DNA from: Mycobacterium sp. 852014-50255_SCH5639931
GTDB taxonomy: Bacteria > Actinomycetota > Actinomycetes > Mycobacteriales > Mycobacteriaceae
DNA length: 64,000 nt
Direction of reading: 5' to 3'
NCBI RefSeq assembly: GCF_001665605.1
Contig: NZ_LZSV01000002.1
Coordinates: 248,001-312,000, forward strand
Below, piece after piece: positions 26,033 through 34,881 of this stretch. Position 1 is the stretch's first letter. The number at the start of each line of letters is the position of its first letter. Both the position numbers and the translations under genes were made by a program. Below the pieces are notes generated by a model. The model was not told where the DNA came from, made no database searches, and saw nothing but the letters and a program-made list of their open reading frames with translations.

Positions 26033-27961
26033 ATGGCACAACAAGCGCACGTCACCGAGGAGCAAGCCAGGGCACTGGCCGAGGAGTCTCGCGAAACCGG
26101 TTGGGATAAGCCATCTTTCGCAAAAGAGCTGTTCCTCGGCCGTTTTCCGTTGGAGCTCATCCATCCCTTTCCCAAACCATCCGATGCCGACGAGGCGCGC
26201 ACCCGCGCGTTTCTCGACAAGTTGCGCGACTTCGTTCGCAGCGTTGACGGCAGCGTCATCGAACGCGACGCGCAAATTCCCGACGAGTACGTGAAGGGTC
26301 TAGCCGAGCTGGGCTGTTTCGGCATGAAAATCCCGTCGGAATACGGCGGCCTGAACATGTCACAAGTGGCCTACAACCGGGCGCTGATGATGGTTTCCTC
26401 CGTTCATCCCAGCCTCGGTGCGCTGTTGTCGGCCCACCAGTCGATCGGGGTGCCGGAGCCGCTCAAACTCGCCGGAACCCCGGAGCAGAAGAAGAAGTTC
26501 TTGCCCCGGTGTGCCGCGGGCGCCATATCGGCGTTTCTGCTGACCGAACCGGACGTGGGCTCCGATCCGGCCCGGCTGGCCTCAACAGCGACACCCGTCG
26601 AAGACGGGACCGCCTACGAGCTCGACGGCGTGAAGTTGTGGACCACCAACGGCGTGGTCGCCGAACTGCTGGTCGTGATGGCCCGGGTGCCCCGCAGCGA
26701 TGGGCACCGCGGTGGCATCAGCGCTTTCGTCGTCGAGGCCGATTCGCCCGGGATCACCGTGGAGCGGCGCAACAAATTCATGGGGTTGCGCGGCATCGAG
26801 AATGGAGTGACCAGGCTGCACCGCGTTCGGGTGCCGAGCGAAAACCTGATCGGCCGCGAGGGCGACGGATTGAAGATCGCGCTGACCACGCTTAACGCCG
26901 GGCGGCTGTCGATCCCCGCGATGGCGACAGGGGGTTCCAAATGGGCGCTGAAGATCGCGCGCGAGTGGGCAGGGGAGCGCGTGCAATGGGGCAAGCCGCT
27001 GGCCGAGCACGAAGCGGTGGCCCACAAGATCTCGTTCATCGCCGCGACCACCTACGCGCTCGATGCCGTGCTCGAGTTGTCCGGGCAGATGGCCGACGAA
27101 GGGCGCAACGACATCAGGATCGAGGCGGCCTTGGCCAAGCTGTGGTCCAGCGAGATGGCGTGCATCATCGCCGACGAGGTCATGCAGATCCGGGGCGGTC
27201 GCGGCTACGAGACGGCGGAGTCCCTGGCCGCGCGCGGCGAACGGGCGGTGCCCGTCGAGCAGATACTGCGGGACCTGCGGATCAACCGCATCTTCGAAGG
27301 ATCCAGCGAAATCATGAAGCTGCTCATCGCCCGGGAGGCGGTCGACGCCCACCTGTCCGCGGCGGGCGATCTCGCCAAACCTGACACCGGTTTGCGGCAG
27401 AAAGCCGCGGCGGCCGTCGGCGCCAGCGGGTTCTACGCAAAGTGGTTGCCCCAGCTCGTTTTTGGAGAAGGACAGCGCCCCAGGGCTTACAGCGAATTCG
27501 GACCGCTGGCGTCGCACCTGCGGTTCGTCGAACGCTCCAGCCGCAAGCTGGCCCGCAACACCTTCTACGGGATGGCGCGCTGGCAGGCCAAACTGGAGCA
27601 GCGCCAGGGGTTCCTCGGGCGCATCGTCGACATCGGTGCGGAGCTGTTCGCGATGTCCGCGGCCTGCGTGCGGGCCGAGGCCCAGCGCGCCGTGGACCCG
27701 ACGGTCGGTCAACAGGCCTACGAGCTGGCCGATACCTTTTGCCGGCAGGCCGCCCTGCGGGTCGAGGCGCTGTTCGACGCGTTGTGGACCAATACCGACG
27801 ACTGCGATGTCCGGCTGACGCGCGAGGTGGTTCAGAGCCGCTACACCTGGCTCGAGGACGGCATCATCGACCAGTCGGAGGGAACCGGCCCGTGGATCGC
27901 CCACTGGGAGCAGGGCGCATCAACCGAGACGAACCTGGCTCGGCGATTTCTGGGTTCCTAG
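26033..27961 (+). CDS. fadE10: Acyl-CoA dehydrogenase, long type
   Basis: 642-residue acyl-CoA dehydrogenase, orthologue of Rv0873. FAD-dependent first step of beta-oxidation. An extra N-terminal stretch (about 60 residues with WDKPSFAKELFLGRFPLELIHPFP) and a roughly 200-residue C-terminal domain make it longer than the usual 380-residue enzyme. The core motifs are SAFLLTEPDVGSDPARL near residue 165, KLWTTNG, and the C-terminal INRIFEGSSEIMK, whose Glu is at the catalytic-base position. ATG 26033 has AAGGAGG upstream. The ECM4-type gene follows after 27 bases and may be co-transcribed. Confidence 0.93.
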   Translation: MAQQAHVTEEQARALAEESRETGWDKPSFAKELFLGRFPLELIHPFPKPSDADEARTRAFLDKLRDFVRSVDGSVIERDAQIPDEYVKGLAELGCFGMKIPSEYGGLNMSQVAYNRALMMVSSVHPSLGALLSAHQSIGVPEPLKLAGTPEQKKKFLPRCAAGAISAFLLTEPDVGSDPARLASTATPVEDGTAYELDGVKLWTTNGVVAELLVVMARVPRSDGHRGGISAFVVEADSPGITVERRNKFMGLRGIENGVTRLHRVRVPSENLIGREGDGLKIALTTLNAGRLSIPAMATGGSKWALKIAREWAGERVQWGKPLAEHEAVAHKISFIAATTYALDAVLELSGQMADEGRNDIRIEAALAKLWSSEMACIIADEVMQIRGGRGYETAESLAARGERAVPVEQILRDLRINRIFEGSSEIMKLLIAREAVDAHLSAAGDLAKPDTGLRQKAAAAVGASGFYAKWLPQLVFGEGQRPRAYSEFGPLASHLRFVERSSRKLARNTFYGMARWQAKLEQRQGFLGRIVDIGAELFAMSAACVRAEAQRAVDPTVGQQAYELADTFCRQAALRVEALFDALWTNTDDCDVRLTREVVQSRYTWLEDGIIDQSEGTGPWIAHWEQGASTETNLARRFLGS

Positions 27962-27988
27962 CCGACATTCGAACGAGACAAGGGAGAT

Positions 27989-28993
27989 ATGGCCGCCTAC
28001 GTTGCCGGAAAAGGTGACTTCAACCGCGACACCAACTACATCACCACCCGCGTCACGGCCGACGGACGCGACGGCTACCCGGTGGAGCCCGGCAGGTACC
28101 GGCTGGTCGTCGCCCGCGCGTGTCCGTGGGCCAACCGCGCCATCATCGTCCGGCGGTTGCTGGGATTGGAAAGCGTTCTCTCCATTGGGTTTTGCGGCCC
28201 GACCCACGACGAACGCAGTTGGACGTTCGATCTCGATCCCGGGGGCGTCGACCCCGTGCTGAAGATCCAGCGGCTACAGGACGCCTACTTCAAGCGCTTC
28301 CCCGACTACCCGAAAGGCATCACGGTCCCCGCCATCGTCGACGTCCCGTCCGGTGCGGTCGTCACAAATGATTTCGCGCAGATGACCGTGGATTTCTCGA
28401 CGGAATGGACCGAGTACCACCGCGACGGTGCACCCGAGCTGTACCCCGAGCGGCTGCGCGCCGAGATCGACGAGGTGAACAAGCGGGTCTACACCGAGAT
28501 CAACAACGGCGTGTATCGGTGTGGCTTCGCCGGCTCACAAGCGGCCTATGACGCGGCGTACGATCGGCTGTTCGCCGCGTTGGATTGGGTCAGCGACCGC
28601 CTGGCCGATCAGCGATATCTGGTGGGCGACACCATAACTGAAGCCGACGTGCGGCTGTTCACCACACTCGCCCGCTTCGACCCGGTCTACCACGGGCACT
28701 TCAAGTGCAACCGAAGCAAACTGAGCGAGATGCCGGTGCTGTGGGCGTATGCGCGCGACCTGTTCCAGACGCCTGGGTTCGGCGACACCATCGATTTCGT
28801 TCAGATCAAGCAGCACTACTACATCGTGCACGCCGACATCAACCCCACCGGCATCGTGCCCAAGGGGCCGGACCTGACGGGCTGGCTGTCGCCGCATGGT
28901 CGAGAAGCCTTGGGCGGCAAGCCGTTCGGGGATGGGACGCCTCCCGGGCCACCGGTCGAAGGGGAGCGGGTGCCCGCCGGGCACGGCGCCTGA
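27989..28993 (+). CDS. ECM4-type glutathione S-transferase / glutathionyl-hydroquinone reductase homologue
   Basis: 334-residue omega-class-like GST of the ECM4/YqjG family, whose members reduce glutathionyl-hydroquinones through an active-site Cys. Here the thioredoxin-fold nucleophile is in ACPWANRAIIVRRLLGL near residue 47. Next are GPTHDERSWTF, the GITVPAIVDVPSGAVVTND segment that shapes the thiol site, and the C-terminal helical domain with YLVGDTITEADVRLFTTLARFDPVYHGHFKCN. Mycobacteria use mycothiol rather than glutathione, so the true thiol is open. ATG 27989 has AGGGAG. It occupies the place Rv0874c has in H37Rv. Confidence 0.88.
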   Translation: MAAYVAGKGDFNRDTNYITTRVTADGRDGYPVEPGRYRLVVARACPWANRAIIVRRLLGLESVLSIGFCGPTHDERSWTFDLDPGGVDPVLKIQRLQDAYFKRFPDYPKGITVPAIVDVPSGAVVTNDFAQMTVDFSTEWTEYHRDGAPELYPERLRAEIDEVNKRVYTEINNGVYRCGFAGSQAAYDAAYDRLFAALDWVSDRLADQRYLVGDTITEADVRLFTTLARFDPVYHGHFKCNRSKLSEMPVLWAYARDLFQTPGFGDTIDFVQIKQHYYIVHADINPTGIVPKGPDLTGWLSPHGREALGGKPFGDGTPPGPPVEGERVPAGHGA

Positions 28994-29019
28994 CCAGGCT
29001 GGGGGCCTGGCGTCGGCGC

Positions 29020-29508
29020 TCAATAGTTGAGGCGCACTGACCATTCCGCGTGCGGCACGTCGCGCAGCTCACCGGCCGGGTCCACCACGAGGGTCAGCAA
29101 CTGCACGACTATCCCGACCAGCCGCCCGCGATGCGGGTCGGCCGGGGGGATGGTGACCGCGAAGCGGGTGTTCGGCCGAAAGATGGTGCTGGTGGTGTTG
29201 GTGGGGTCCTCGTACACCTGCAGCAACCGCCAGGGCGCCCGATAGATCGCGTCGGGCACCGAGAGCTGCACCGGGTAGCGCTCACTGACCTTCAGCTCGC
29301 CCTGGGCTTGGGGCGTGTCACATTGGTCGAGGTTGAGCACGCTGCAGTACAGGTAGGGCCCCACCCTCGTGAGGTGGCCGTGTGAATACGCGCTGATCTC
29401 CGGGCGCTGCGGACCGGACGGGCGGGCCAGCAACCAGGTGCCGACCCCGACGGCCACGCACAACAGAATCATCAGGCCGGCGAGCAGCACGGCCACGCCG
29501 CGTTTCAC
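29020..29508 (-). CDS. DUF2771 exported/membrane-anchored protein, Rv0875c-like
   Basis: 162-residue protein with an N-terminal signal anchor (residues 4-28, VAVLLAGLMILLCVAVGVGTWLLA) and an extracytoplasmic domain carrying two Cys (LYCSVLNLDQCDTP) that probably form a disulfide. Family DUF2771, mycobacterial, function unknown. The GTG at 29508 overlaps the stop of the MFS gene (GTGA), so the two are translated together. Confidence 0.88.
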   Translation of the reverse strand: MKRGVAVLLAGLMILLCVAVGVGTWLLARPSGPQRPEISAYSHGHLTRVGPYLYCSVLNLDQCDTPQAQGELKVSERYPVQLSVPDAIYRAPWRLLQVYEDPTNTTSTIFRPNTRFAVTIPPADPHRGRLVGIVVQLLTLVVDPAGELRDVPHAEWSVRLNY

Positions 29509-31097
29509 TCAGGCACCACCGCCGGGCTGCCGCGGCGCACGCCCTCTTGCTCGACCATGACCGGCCTATTACCTCCGAGGCCCGGAATCAGTGAATTCCC
29601 TTGGAAGCTGACCAGCGTCTGCGCCAACCCCAGGATGAGTATCGCAGTGACCGCGGTGAAGCCAACCCACAGCTCCGTGTAGACCAAGACGCCCACGGCG
29701 CCACCCAGCACCCAGGCCAGCTGCAGCGTCGACTCCGATCGCCCGAATCCCGAGGCCCGCGATTCCTCGGGCAGGTCGTTTTGCAGCGAGGCGTCCAGCG
29801 AGGCCTTCGCGATGGCGCTGGAGCCCGACGTGACCAGGGTGGCAATCACGGCGGCCGCCAGGGTGCCCGCCACCGACGCGGCCAGCGCGACGGCCGAGAC
29901 CGCCAGCGTGCAGCGGACCACCAGGACCGCCGGCCGGCCCAGCTGCAAGCGTGCGGCGGCGAAGTTTCCGGCGAAGTTGCCGATGCCGGCCGCTGCCCCG
30001 ATCATGCCCAGCATGCCCAGCTGAACCCAGCCGTTGGCTTGGTGCGCTTTGGCGACGAACGCCGGGTACAAGAACAGGAAGCCGACCATGACCTTGATGG
30101 TGCAGTTGCCCCACAACGAGGTAATGATGTTGCGGCCCAGCGGTTGTCGCAGTGTTCCGCTGACTCTCTTGACTTCCTCGGGCCAGGTCCGCCGCTGCGG
30201 TTCGCTGTCCTGGCGGTAGCTCAAAGTGGCCGGCACCTCGCCCGCCGTCACCTCGACCCAGCGCGGGATGCGCATCGACAGCGCCGCCCCGGCGATGGTG
30301 ACCGCGATGACGACGAACAACGCGCCGGGCAGTTTGAACAGGTGGGTGCAGACGAACTCGATGCCGGCCGCGATTGCCCCGCCGGCGATGGTGCCGCCCA
30401 GCAGACCGAACACCGTCAGCCGTGAGTTCACCCGCACCAGGTCGATGGTCGGCGGCATGACCCGCGGCGTGACGGCGCTGCGCAGCACGCTGAACGACTT
30501 GGAGAACACCATCATGGCCAGCGCGCACGGGTAGAGCACCCACGACGGGTAGCTCCCGCTGGCGCCGTCGTAATTCGTGATCAGCACCAGCGCCAAGGCC
30601 GTCCGCAAAACGAACGATCCGGCGAGCGCGACCCGCCGACCGTGCTGCAGCCGGTCCAGCGCCGGGCCGATGAGCGGCGCGACGACCGCGAACGGCGCGA
30701 TGGTGATCAGCAGATACAACGCGACCCGGCCCTTGCTTTCTCCGGTGGCCGCGGCGAAGAACAACGTGTTGGCCAGCGCCACCGCCATCGCGGCGTCCAC
30801 TGCGAAGTTGGCCACCACCGGCCAGGTGAGTGCGGTCAGACCGGATTTGTCTGCGCCGTCGGCGGTGGCGGCGCGCTGCACCATCCAATACATCCGCGAA
30901 CCCATCTCGCGGCTTCGCTGCGCCGCGGCGCGCGTGACGGTGATCCGTTCGCCGGCGGCGGCCCGTGGTGGCGCGCTATCGCTTCGATCGGGTTCCGGGG
31001 GCTGGCCGATAGGCGGAAGGTAGCGATTGGCGCTCGGCATCGGCTGTGGGCGGCGCGTTCGGCGATGGTCGGTGTCATCGGCGGGGTAATTGGCCAT
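29505..31097 (-). CDS. MFS transporter, Rv0876c-like
   Basis: 530-residue major facilitator. An N-terminal polar stretch of about 90 residues (MANYPADDTDHRRTRRPQP through ERITVTRAAAQ) precedes 12 predicted hydrophobic segments, from VVANFAVDAAMAVALANTLFF and YLLITIAPFAVVAPLIGPALD on. Substrate unknown. Transmembrane segments occur through VLVYTELWVGFTAVTAILILG. ATG 31097 matches the start of Rv0876c; the frame remains open to 31352. It heads the two-gene unit with the DUF2771 protein and is divergent from the DUF3027 gene. Confidence 0.86.
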   Translation of the reverse strand: MANYPADDTDHRRTRRPQPMPSANRYLPPIGQPPEPDRSDSAPPRAAAGERITVTRAAAQRSREMGSRMYWMVQRAATADGADKSGLTALTWPVVANFAVDAAMAVALANTLFFAAATGESKGRVALYLLITIAPFAVVAPLIGPALDRLQHGRRVALAGSFVLRTALALVLITNYDGASGSYPSWVLYPCALAMMVFSKSFSVLRSAVTPRVMPPTIDLVRVNSRLTVFGLLGGTIAGGAIAAGIEFVCTHLFKLPGALFVVIAVTIAGAALSMRIPRWVEVTAGEVPATLSYRQDSEPQRRTWPEEVKRVSGTLRQPLGRNIITSLWGNCTIKVMVGFLFLYPAFVAKAHQANGWVQLGMLGMIGAAAGIGNFAGNFAAARLQLGRPAVLVVRCTLAVSAVALAASVAGTLAAAVIATLVTSGSSAIAKASLDASLQNDLPEESRASGFGRSESTLQLAWVLGGAVGVLVYTELWVGFTAVTAILILGLAQTLVSFQGNSLIPGLGGNRPVMVEQEGVRRGSPAVVPE

Positions 31098-31284
31098 GCC
31101 CGGGTGTTGGTTGGAAGCCCCATTGCGGGGCCGGCGGCCGGGAGTGGGGGCCACGCGGCCCGGATCGTCACGCCGCCGTCCAGACACGTTCCGATTCTCC
31201 CCTATGCCGACGACATGCGTCTGCAGGTAACGGGGCGTGGCACGCCAACCTAGTATTGGATACGCAATGCAGGAAGGGGACAGC

Positions 31285-32340
31285 GTGACCGGGTCCATCG
31301 AGGAATCCGCCGTGGCTACCGTGGCCGAGTGGCCCGAGGGGCTGGCGGCCATGCTTACGGGCGCGGTAGACCAGGCCAGGGCCGCCGTCGTGGAGTTCAG
31401 CGGGGCGGAGGCAGTCGGCGATTACCTGGGCGTCAGCTACGAGGATCCGGCCGCCGCGACCCACCGGTTCCTGGCGCATCTACCCGGTTATCAGGGCTGG
31501 CAATGGGCTGTCGTCGTGGCCGCATATCCCGGTGCCGACCACGCCACCGTCAGCGAAGTGGTGCTGATCCCGGGTCCGACGGCGTTGCTCGCGCCGCACT
31601 GGGTTCCGTGGGATCAGCGGGTGCGTCCAGGGGACCTGAGCCCCGGTGACCTCCTGGCGCCCGTGGCCGACGATCCGCGGTTGGTGCCCGGCTACGCGGC
31701 CAGCGGTGACGCGCAGGTCGACGAGACCGCCGCAGAGGTCGGGCTGGGCCGGCGCTGGGTGATGAGCACCCTTGGCCGCGCGGAGGCGGCCGAACGGTGG
31801 CACACCGGCGACCACGGGCCCGACTCCCCGATGGCGCGGTCCACCAAGCGGGTGTGCCGCGACTGCGGTTTCTTCCTGCCGTTGGCGGGATCGCTCGGCG
31901 CGATGTTCGGCGTGTGCGGCAACGAACTGTCGGCCGACGGGCAGATCGTCGACAAGCAGTACGGTTGCGGCGCGCATTCGGATACGCCCGCCCCGGCCGG
32001 TACGGGTTCGCCCGCGTACGAGCCATACGACGACGGCGTGCTCGACGTCGTCGAGGCGCCGCCCGAGCCGTCCGAGCCGTCCGAGCCGGCAGAGGCATCC
32101 GAGGCACAGTCGGAACCCACGGAGTCGCCGACCCAGCCGCCGGAATCCCAAACCGTGGAGGCCCAGCCGGGCGGCAGCGCGGATGTCGAAGTGTCGGCGT
32201 CAGCACCCGAGGCGGCGGCACCCGAGGCGGCGGAGTCCGGCGCCGACATAGCGGAGTCGCAGCCCGAGGCGCCGCAGTCGCAGCAGCCCGACACAGCGGA
32301 GTCCCAGCCCGAGGCGGAGTCGCAGCCCGGGGCGGACTAG
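31285..32340 (+). CDS. DUF3027 protein with acidic Pro/Glu-rich tail, Rv0877-like
   Basis: 351 residues. The DUF3027 domain spans about residues 10-235; it ends in a zinc-ribbon-like block with four Cys (CRDCGFFLP, then FGVCGNE and YGCGAH). The last 100 residues are low-complexity, rich in Pro/Glu/Ala/Ser/Gln, and longer than I recall for the M. tuberculosis form. GTG 31285 has AGGAAGGGGA upstream, and a TAGTAT -10 candidate lies at 31251; ATG 31267 would add six residues. It overlaps the convergent SRPBCC stop by 4 bases. Function unknown. Confidence 0.83.
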   Translation: MTGSIEESAVATVAEWPEGLAAMLTGAVDQARAAVVEFSGAEAVGDYLGVSYEDPAAATHRFLAHLPGYQGWQWAVVVAAYPGADHATVSEVVLIPGPTALLAPHWVPWDQRVRPGDLSPGDLLAPVADDPRLVPGYAASGDAQVDETAAEVGLGRRWVMSTLGRAEAAERWHTGDHGPDSPMARSTKRVCRDCGFFLPLAGSLGAMFGVCGNELSADGQIVDKQYGCGAHSDTPAPAGTGSPAYEPYDDGVLDVVEAPPEPSEPSEPAEASEAQSEPTESPTQPPESQTVEAQPGGSADVEVSASAPEAAAPEAAESGADIAESQPEAPQSQQPDTAESQPEAESQPGAD

Positions 32341-32792
32341 CCCTTTTCGGCGGCGGCCTTGATCTTGGCCAACGAGGTGTTCATCCCGTCCACCAATTCG
32401 CGTTCGAAGTTGGTGGTCCCGCCGAGCAGGGCATTCACCGTCAGATTGGAAATCGCGGTCACGCCGTTCTCGGCGTGACGGCTTTCGATCACCCGGGTGC
32501 CCTCGCCGGTGGGTTGGAGCTCGTAGCTCCAGATCGTGTGGTTGGCGTTGACCCGGAACGCAAGCTTGGTCTCGGGGATGACCTCGACGACCGTGCAAGT
32601 GGTCGGCCAGTACATGCGGTTACGGCGATTGATGTTGAGGCTGCGCATGCCCTGGCGCAGCGGACCGAAGGTCTTCATCCAACGGCACTGGGGGCTCCAC
32701 TCCGGCATCCGCCGGAGATCGGAGATCAACCCCCACACCGTGGAGACCGGTGCGTCAATATCGATTTGCGCTTGCAGTAGTGGGGCTACCAT
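32337..32792 (-). CDS. SRPBCC family protein
   Basis: 151-residue SRPBCC protein. It begins MVAPLLQAQIDIDAPVSTVWGL with SDLRRMPEWSPQC, and has the C-terminal helix TTNFERELVDGMNTSLAKIKAA. ATG 32792 has GGGAGG upstream. Family members include polyketide cyclases and lipid-binding proteins; the ligand is unknown. It stands where PPE13 (Rv0878c) lies in H37Rv, and is transcribed with the DUF2530 gene upstream on the same strand (32-base gap). Confidence 0.87.
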   Translation of the reverse strand: MVAPLLQAQIDIDAPVSTVWGLISDLRRMPEWSPQCRWMKTFGPLRQGMRSLNINRRNRMYWPTTCTVVEVIPETKLAFRVNANHTIWSYELQPTGEGTRVIESRHAENGVTAISNLTVNALLGGTTNFERELVDGMNTSLAKIKAAAEKG

Positions 32793-32824
32793 CGATCCTC
32801 CCGGGTCGGTGCTGGTTGCGAAAT

Positions 32825-33100
32825 CTAGTCGTGATCGAAATAGTTTTCGAGTCCGTCTTGTGCGCCCCGTGCGCCGCGGCGGGCCGCGGCGAGTTGCAAC
32901 ACGAAGATGCTCGTCCCGAGCACTCCGACGCCGAGCCCGGCCAGTGTCAGGGGGCGCCAGCTCTGCAGGGCGGGCACGAGAAACGCGGCGGCCGCCGCGA
33001 CCAGCCAGCCGAGCGCGCCGAGTGCGACGAACGGCCAGGCGTTGAGGAGTGCGGGCGGCAGCGGCGGCGCCTCGCGGTACTGGCCGGGTTCGACAGACAT
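32825..33100 (-). CDS. DUF2530 small membrane protein, Rv0879c-like
   Basis: 91 residues with two membrane helices (WPFVALGALGWLVAAAAAFLV and TLAGLGVGVLGTSIFVLQLAA), family DUF2530; N-terminus polar and proline-rich, C-terminus charged (RRGARGAQDGLENYFDHD). ATG 33100 begins MSVEPGQY; ATG 33112 is an alternative. Function unknown. Confidence 0.82.
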   Translation of the reverse strand: MSVEPGQYREAPPLPPALLNAWPFVALGALGWLVAAAAAFLVPALQSWRPLTLAGLGVGVLGTSIFVLQLAAARRGARGAQDGLENYFDHD

Positions 33101-33219
33101 CGCGATTAACATAGCCGCCGGTGCGGTCCGCCGGTACCACCCCCATGCGCGGGAAGGCCGAGCGAAAATGCCTGGGCCGCGGGTCAAGCGGTTCGACGAT
33201 GACCGATCCGCGCAGCGCT

Positions 33220-33235
33220 ACGGACCAAAGTCCGT
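33220..33235. promoter_or_regulatory. Inverted repeat upstream of marR gene
   Basis: Perfect 6-bp dyad ACGGAC-CAAA-GTCCGT, 29 bases before the second dyad that covers the -10. It may be a second regulator site. Confidence 0.45.
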
Positions 33236-33263
33236 GGTTCACCGGTTCGTATCCCGATTTCTG

Positions 33264-33281
33264 GAGGTTGCGTGTAACCTC
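33264..33281. promoter_or_regulatory. Palindromic autoregulatory operator over the marR -10
   Basis: GAGGTT-GCGTGT-AACCTC, a perfect 6-bp dyad. The right arm contains TAACCT (33275-33280), a -10 hexamer 6 bases before ATG 33287, so a MarR dimer bound here would shut its own leaderless promoter. Confidence 0.6.
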
Positions 33282-33286
33282 GCGCC

Positions 33287-33718
33287 ATGCCTGACAGCGA
33301 TGCGCGGCTGGCCAGCGATCTGTCGCTGGCGGTCATGCGGCTGGCCCGCCAACTCCGGTTCCGGAACCCGTCGTCGCCGGTGTCGTTGTCCCAGCTGTCC
33401 GCGCTGGCCACGCTGGCTAACGAGGGCCCCATGACGCCCGGCGCGCTGGCGATTCGCGAACGGGTCCGGCCGCCGTCGATGACACGGGTGATCGCGTCGC
33501 TGGCCGACATGGGCCTGGTGGACCGTGCCCCGCATCCCGTCGACGGCCGGCAGGTGCTGGTCTCGGTTTCGCACGCCGGCGCCGAGCTGGTCAAGGCGAC
33601 CCGGCGCGCCCGCCAGGAGTGGCTGGCCAAACGGCTGGCCACGCTGGACAGCCAGCAACGTGACACTCTGCGCAACGCGGCCGACCTGATGCTGGCCTTG
33701 GTCGACGAAGGCCCGTGA
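33287..33718 (+). CDS. MarR-family transcriptional regulator, Rv0880-like
   Basis: 143-residue MarR winged-helix repressor. The wHTH has [45 protein letters not shown]; the wing lies in [16 protein letters not shown]. The orthologue Rv0880 is a known MarR dimer. ATG 33287 follows a -10 embedded in a palindrome, suggesting negative autoregulation. The SpoU methyltransferase gene overlaps its stop (GTGA), so it heads a marR-spoU-DUF2537 operon. Confidence 0.93.
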   Translation: MPDSDARLASDLSLAVMRLARQLRFRNPSSPVSLSQLSALATLANEGPMTPGALAIRERVRPPSMTRVIASLADMGLVDRAPHPVDGRQVLVSVSHAGAELVKATRRARQEWLAKRLATLDSQQRDTLRNAADLMLALVDEGP

Positions 33719-34548
33719 GCGACGGAACGCATGCCCTGAACGTCCAGGACGTGGACGATCCCGACGACCCCCGGCTCGACGATTTCCGCGACCTGAACAG
33801 TGTCGATCGTCGACCCGATCTGCCGTCCGGCAAAGGTTTGGTGATCGCCGAAGGCGTGCTGGTCGTTCAGCGCATGCTCGCCTCCCGATTCATTCCGCAT
33901 GCCCTCTTGGGGACGGACCGCCGGCTCGCCGAACTCGCCGACGACCTGGCGGCTAGTGCCGTGCCGTTCTACCGGGCCTCCGCCGACGTCATGGCGCAAG
34001 TGGTGGGCTTTCACCTCAATCGCGGCGTGCTGGCGGCGGCCCGCAGGGTGCCGGAACCCAGCGTGGCCGAACTGGTCGAGCGCGCGCGGACGGTCGCCGT
34101 GCTCGAGGGCGTCAACGATCACGAGAACCTGGGCTCGATCTTCCGCAACGCCGCCGGATTGGGCGTGGACGCGGTGGTGTTCGGCAGCGGCTGCGCCGAC
34201 CCGCTCTACCGGCGCGCCGTCCGGGTGTCCATGGGGCACGCCTTGCTCGTCCCGTATGCGCGGGCGACGGAGTGGCCCGCGGAGCTGGTAATGCTGAAAG
34301 AGAACGGATTTCGGCTGCTGGCGATGACCCCGGACAGCAAGGCGTGCGCCCTGCCGGAGGCCATGGCGGCCGCGCACGACCAGCGCATCGCGGTGGCCGT
34401 GGGCGCCGAGGGGCCGGGGCTTACGCCGGCGACCCTGCGCTTGAGCGATGTGCGGGTGCGCATCCCGATGTCGCGCGGCACCGACTCCCTCAACGTCGCG
34501 ACTGCGGCCGCTTTGGCGTTCTACGAACGGGCTAGGCTCGGCTCGTGA
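33715..34548 (+). CDS. SpoU/TrmH-family RNA 2'-O-methyltransferase, Rv0881-like
   Basis: 277-residue SPOUT methyltransferase. Motif 1 is [22 protein letters not shown] near residue 132, motif 2 is [13 protein letters not shown], and motif 3 is [22 protein letters not shown] at the C-terminus, forming the SAM-binding knot. The N-terminal substrate-binding region (residues 1-110) is the usual one of the rRNA (guanosine-2'-O) group. GTG 33715 overlaps the marR stop by 4 bases. Target nucleotide unknown. Confidence 0.93.
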   Translation: MSDGTHALNVQDVDDPDDPRLDDFRDLNSVDRRPDLPSGKGLVIAEGVLVVQRMLASRFIPHALLGTDRRLAELADDLAASAVPFYRASADVMAQVVGFHLNRGVLAAARRVPEPSVAELVERARTVAVLEGVNDHENLGSIFRNAAGLGVDAVVFGSGCADPLYRRAVRVSMGHALLVPYARATEWPAELVMLKENGFRLLAMTPDSKACALPEAMAAAHDQRIAVAVGAEGPGLTPATLRLSDVRVRIPMSRGTDSLNVATAAALAFYERARLGS

Positions 34549-34823
34549 CCGACGATTCCGTGCCCTGGGCAACGGGTTTGACGGTCGCCGGGTTCGTCGC
34601 CGCAGTGACCGGGGCCGCCATTGTGGTGCTGACTTTGGGACTGATAAGGGTGCATCCGCTCCTGGCGGTCGGTCTCAACGTCGTCGCCGCCGGCGGGCTG
34701 GCGCCCACGCTGTGGGGATGGCGGCACAAGCTGGTGCTGCGCTGGTTCCTGCTGGGCGCGGGAATCGGTGTCGCCGGCGGTTGGTTGACGCTGATCGCGC
34801 TGACGCTGCGCGGTAGCGGCTAG
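34545..34823 (+). CDS. DUF2537 small membrane protein, Rv0882-like
   Basis: 92 residues with about three hydrophobic segments (LTVAGFVAAVTGAAIVVLTLGLI, LLAVGLNVVAAGGLAPTLWGW, WFLLGAGIGVAGGWLTLIALTL). GTG 34545 overlaps the SpoU stop (GTGA). The third gene of the operon; function unknown. Confidence 0.83.
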   Translation: MTDDSVPWATGLTVAGFVAAVTGAAIVVLTLGLIRVHPLLAVGLNVVAAGGLAPTLWGWRHKLVLRWFLLGAGIGVAGGWLTLIALTLRGSG

Positions 34824-34827
34824 CGGC

Positions 34828-34877
34828 TAGTGGCGATCGCGAGCGCGGCGTAGCCGGGCGCGGCGGGTCGCCGCGAT
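34828..34877. repeat. Dispersed structured repeat, copy A
   Basis: Starts TAGTGGCGATCGCGAGCGCG, with GGCGTAGCCGGGCGCGGCGG next. It is near-identical to copies at 43742 and 43797, and lies between the convergent DUF2537 and sepH genes. The sequence can fold: TGGCGA pairs with TCGCC, with inner AGCGC/GCGC-like pairings. Confidence 0.75.
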
Positions 34878-34881
34878 CAAA

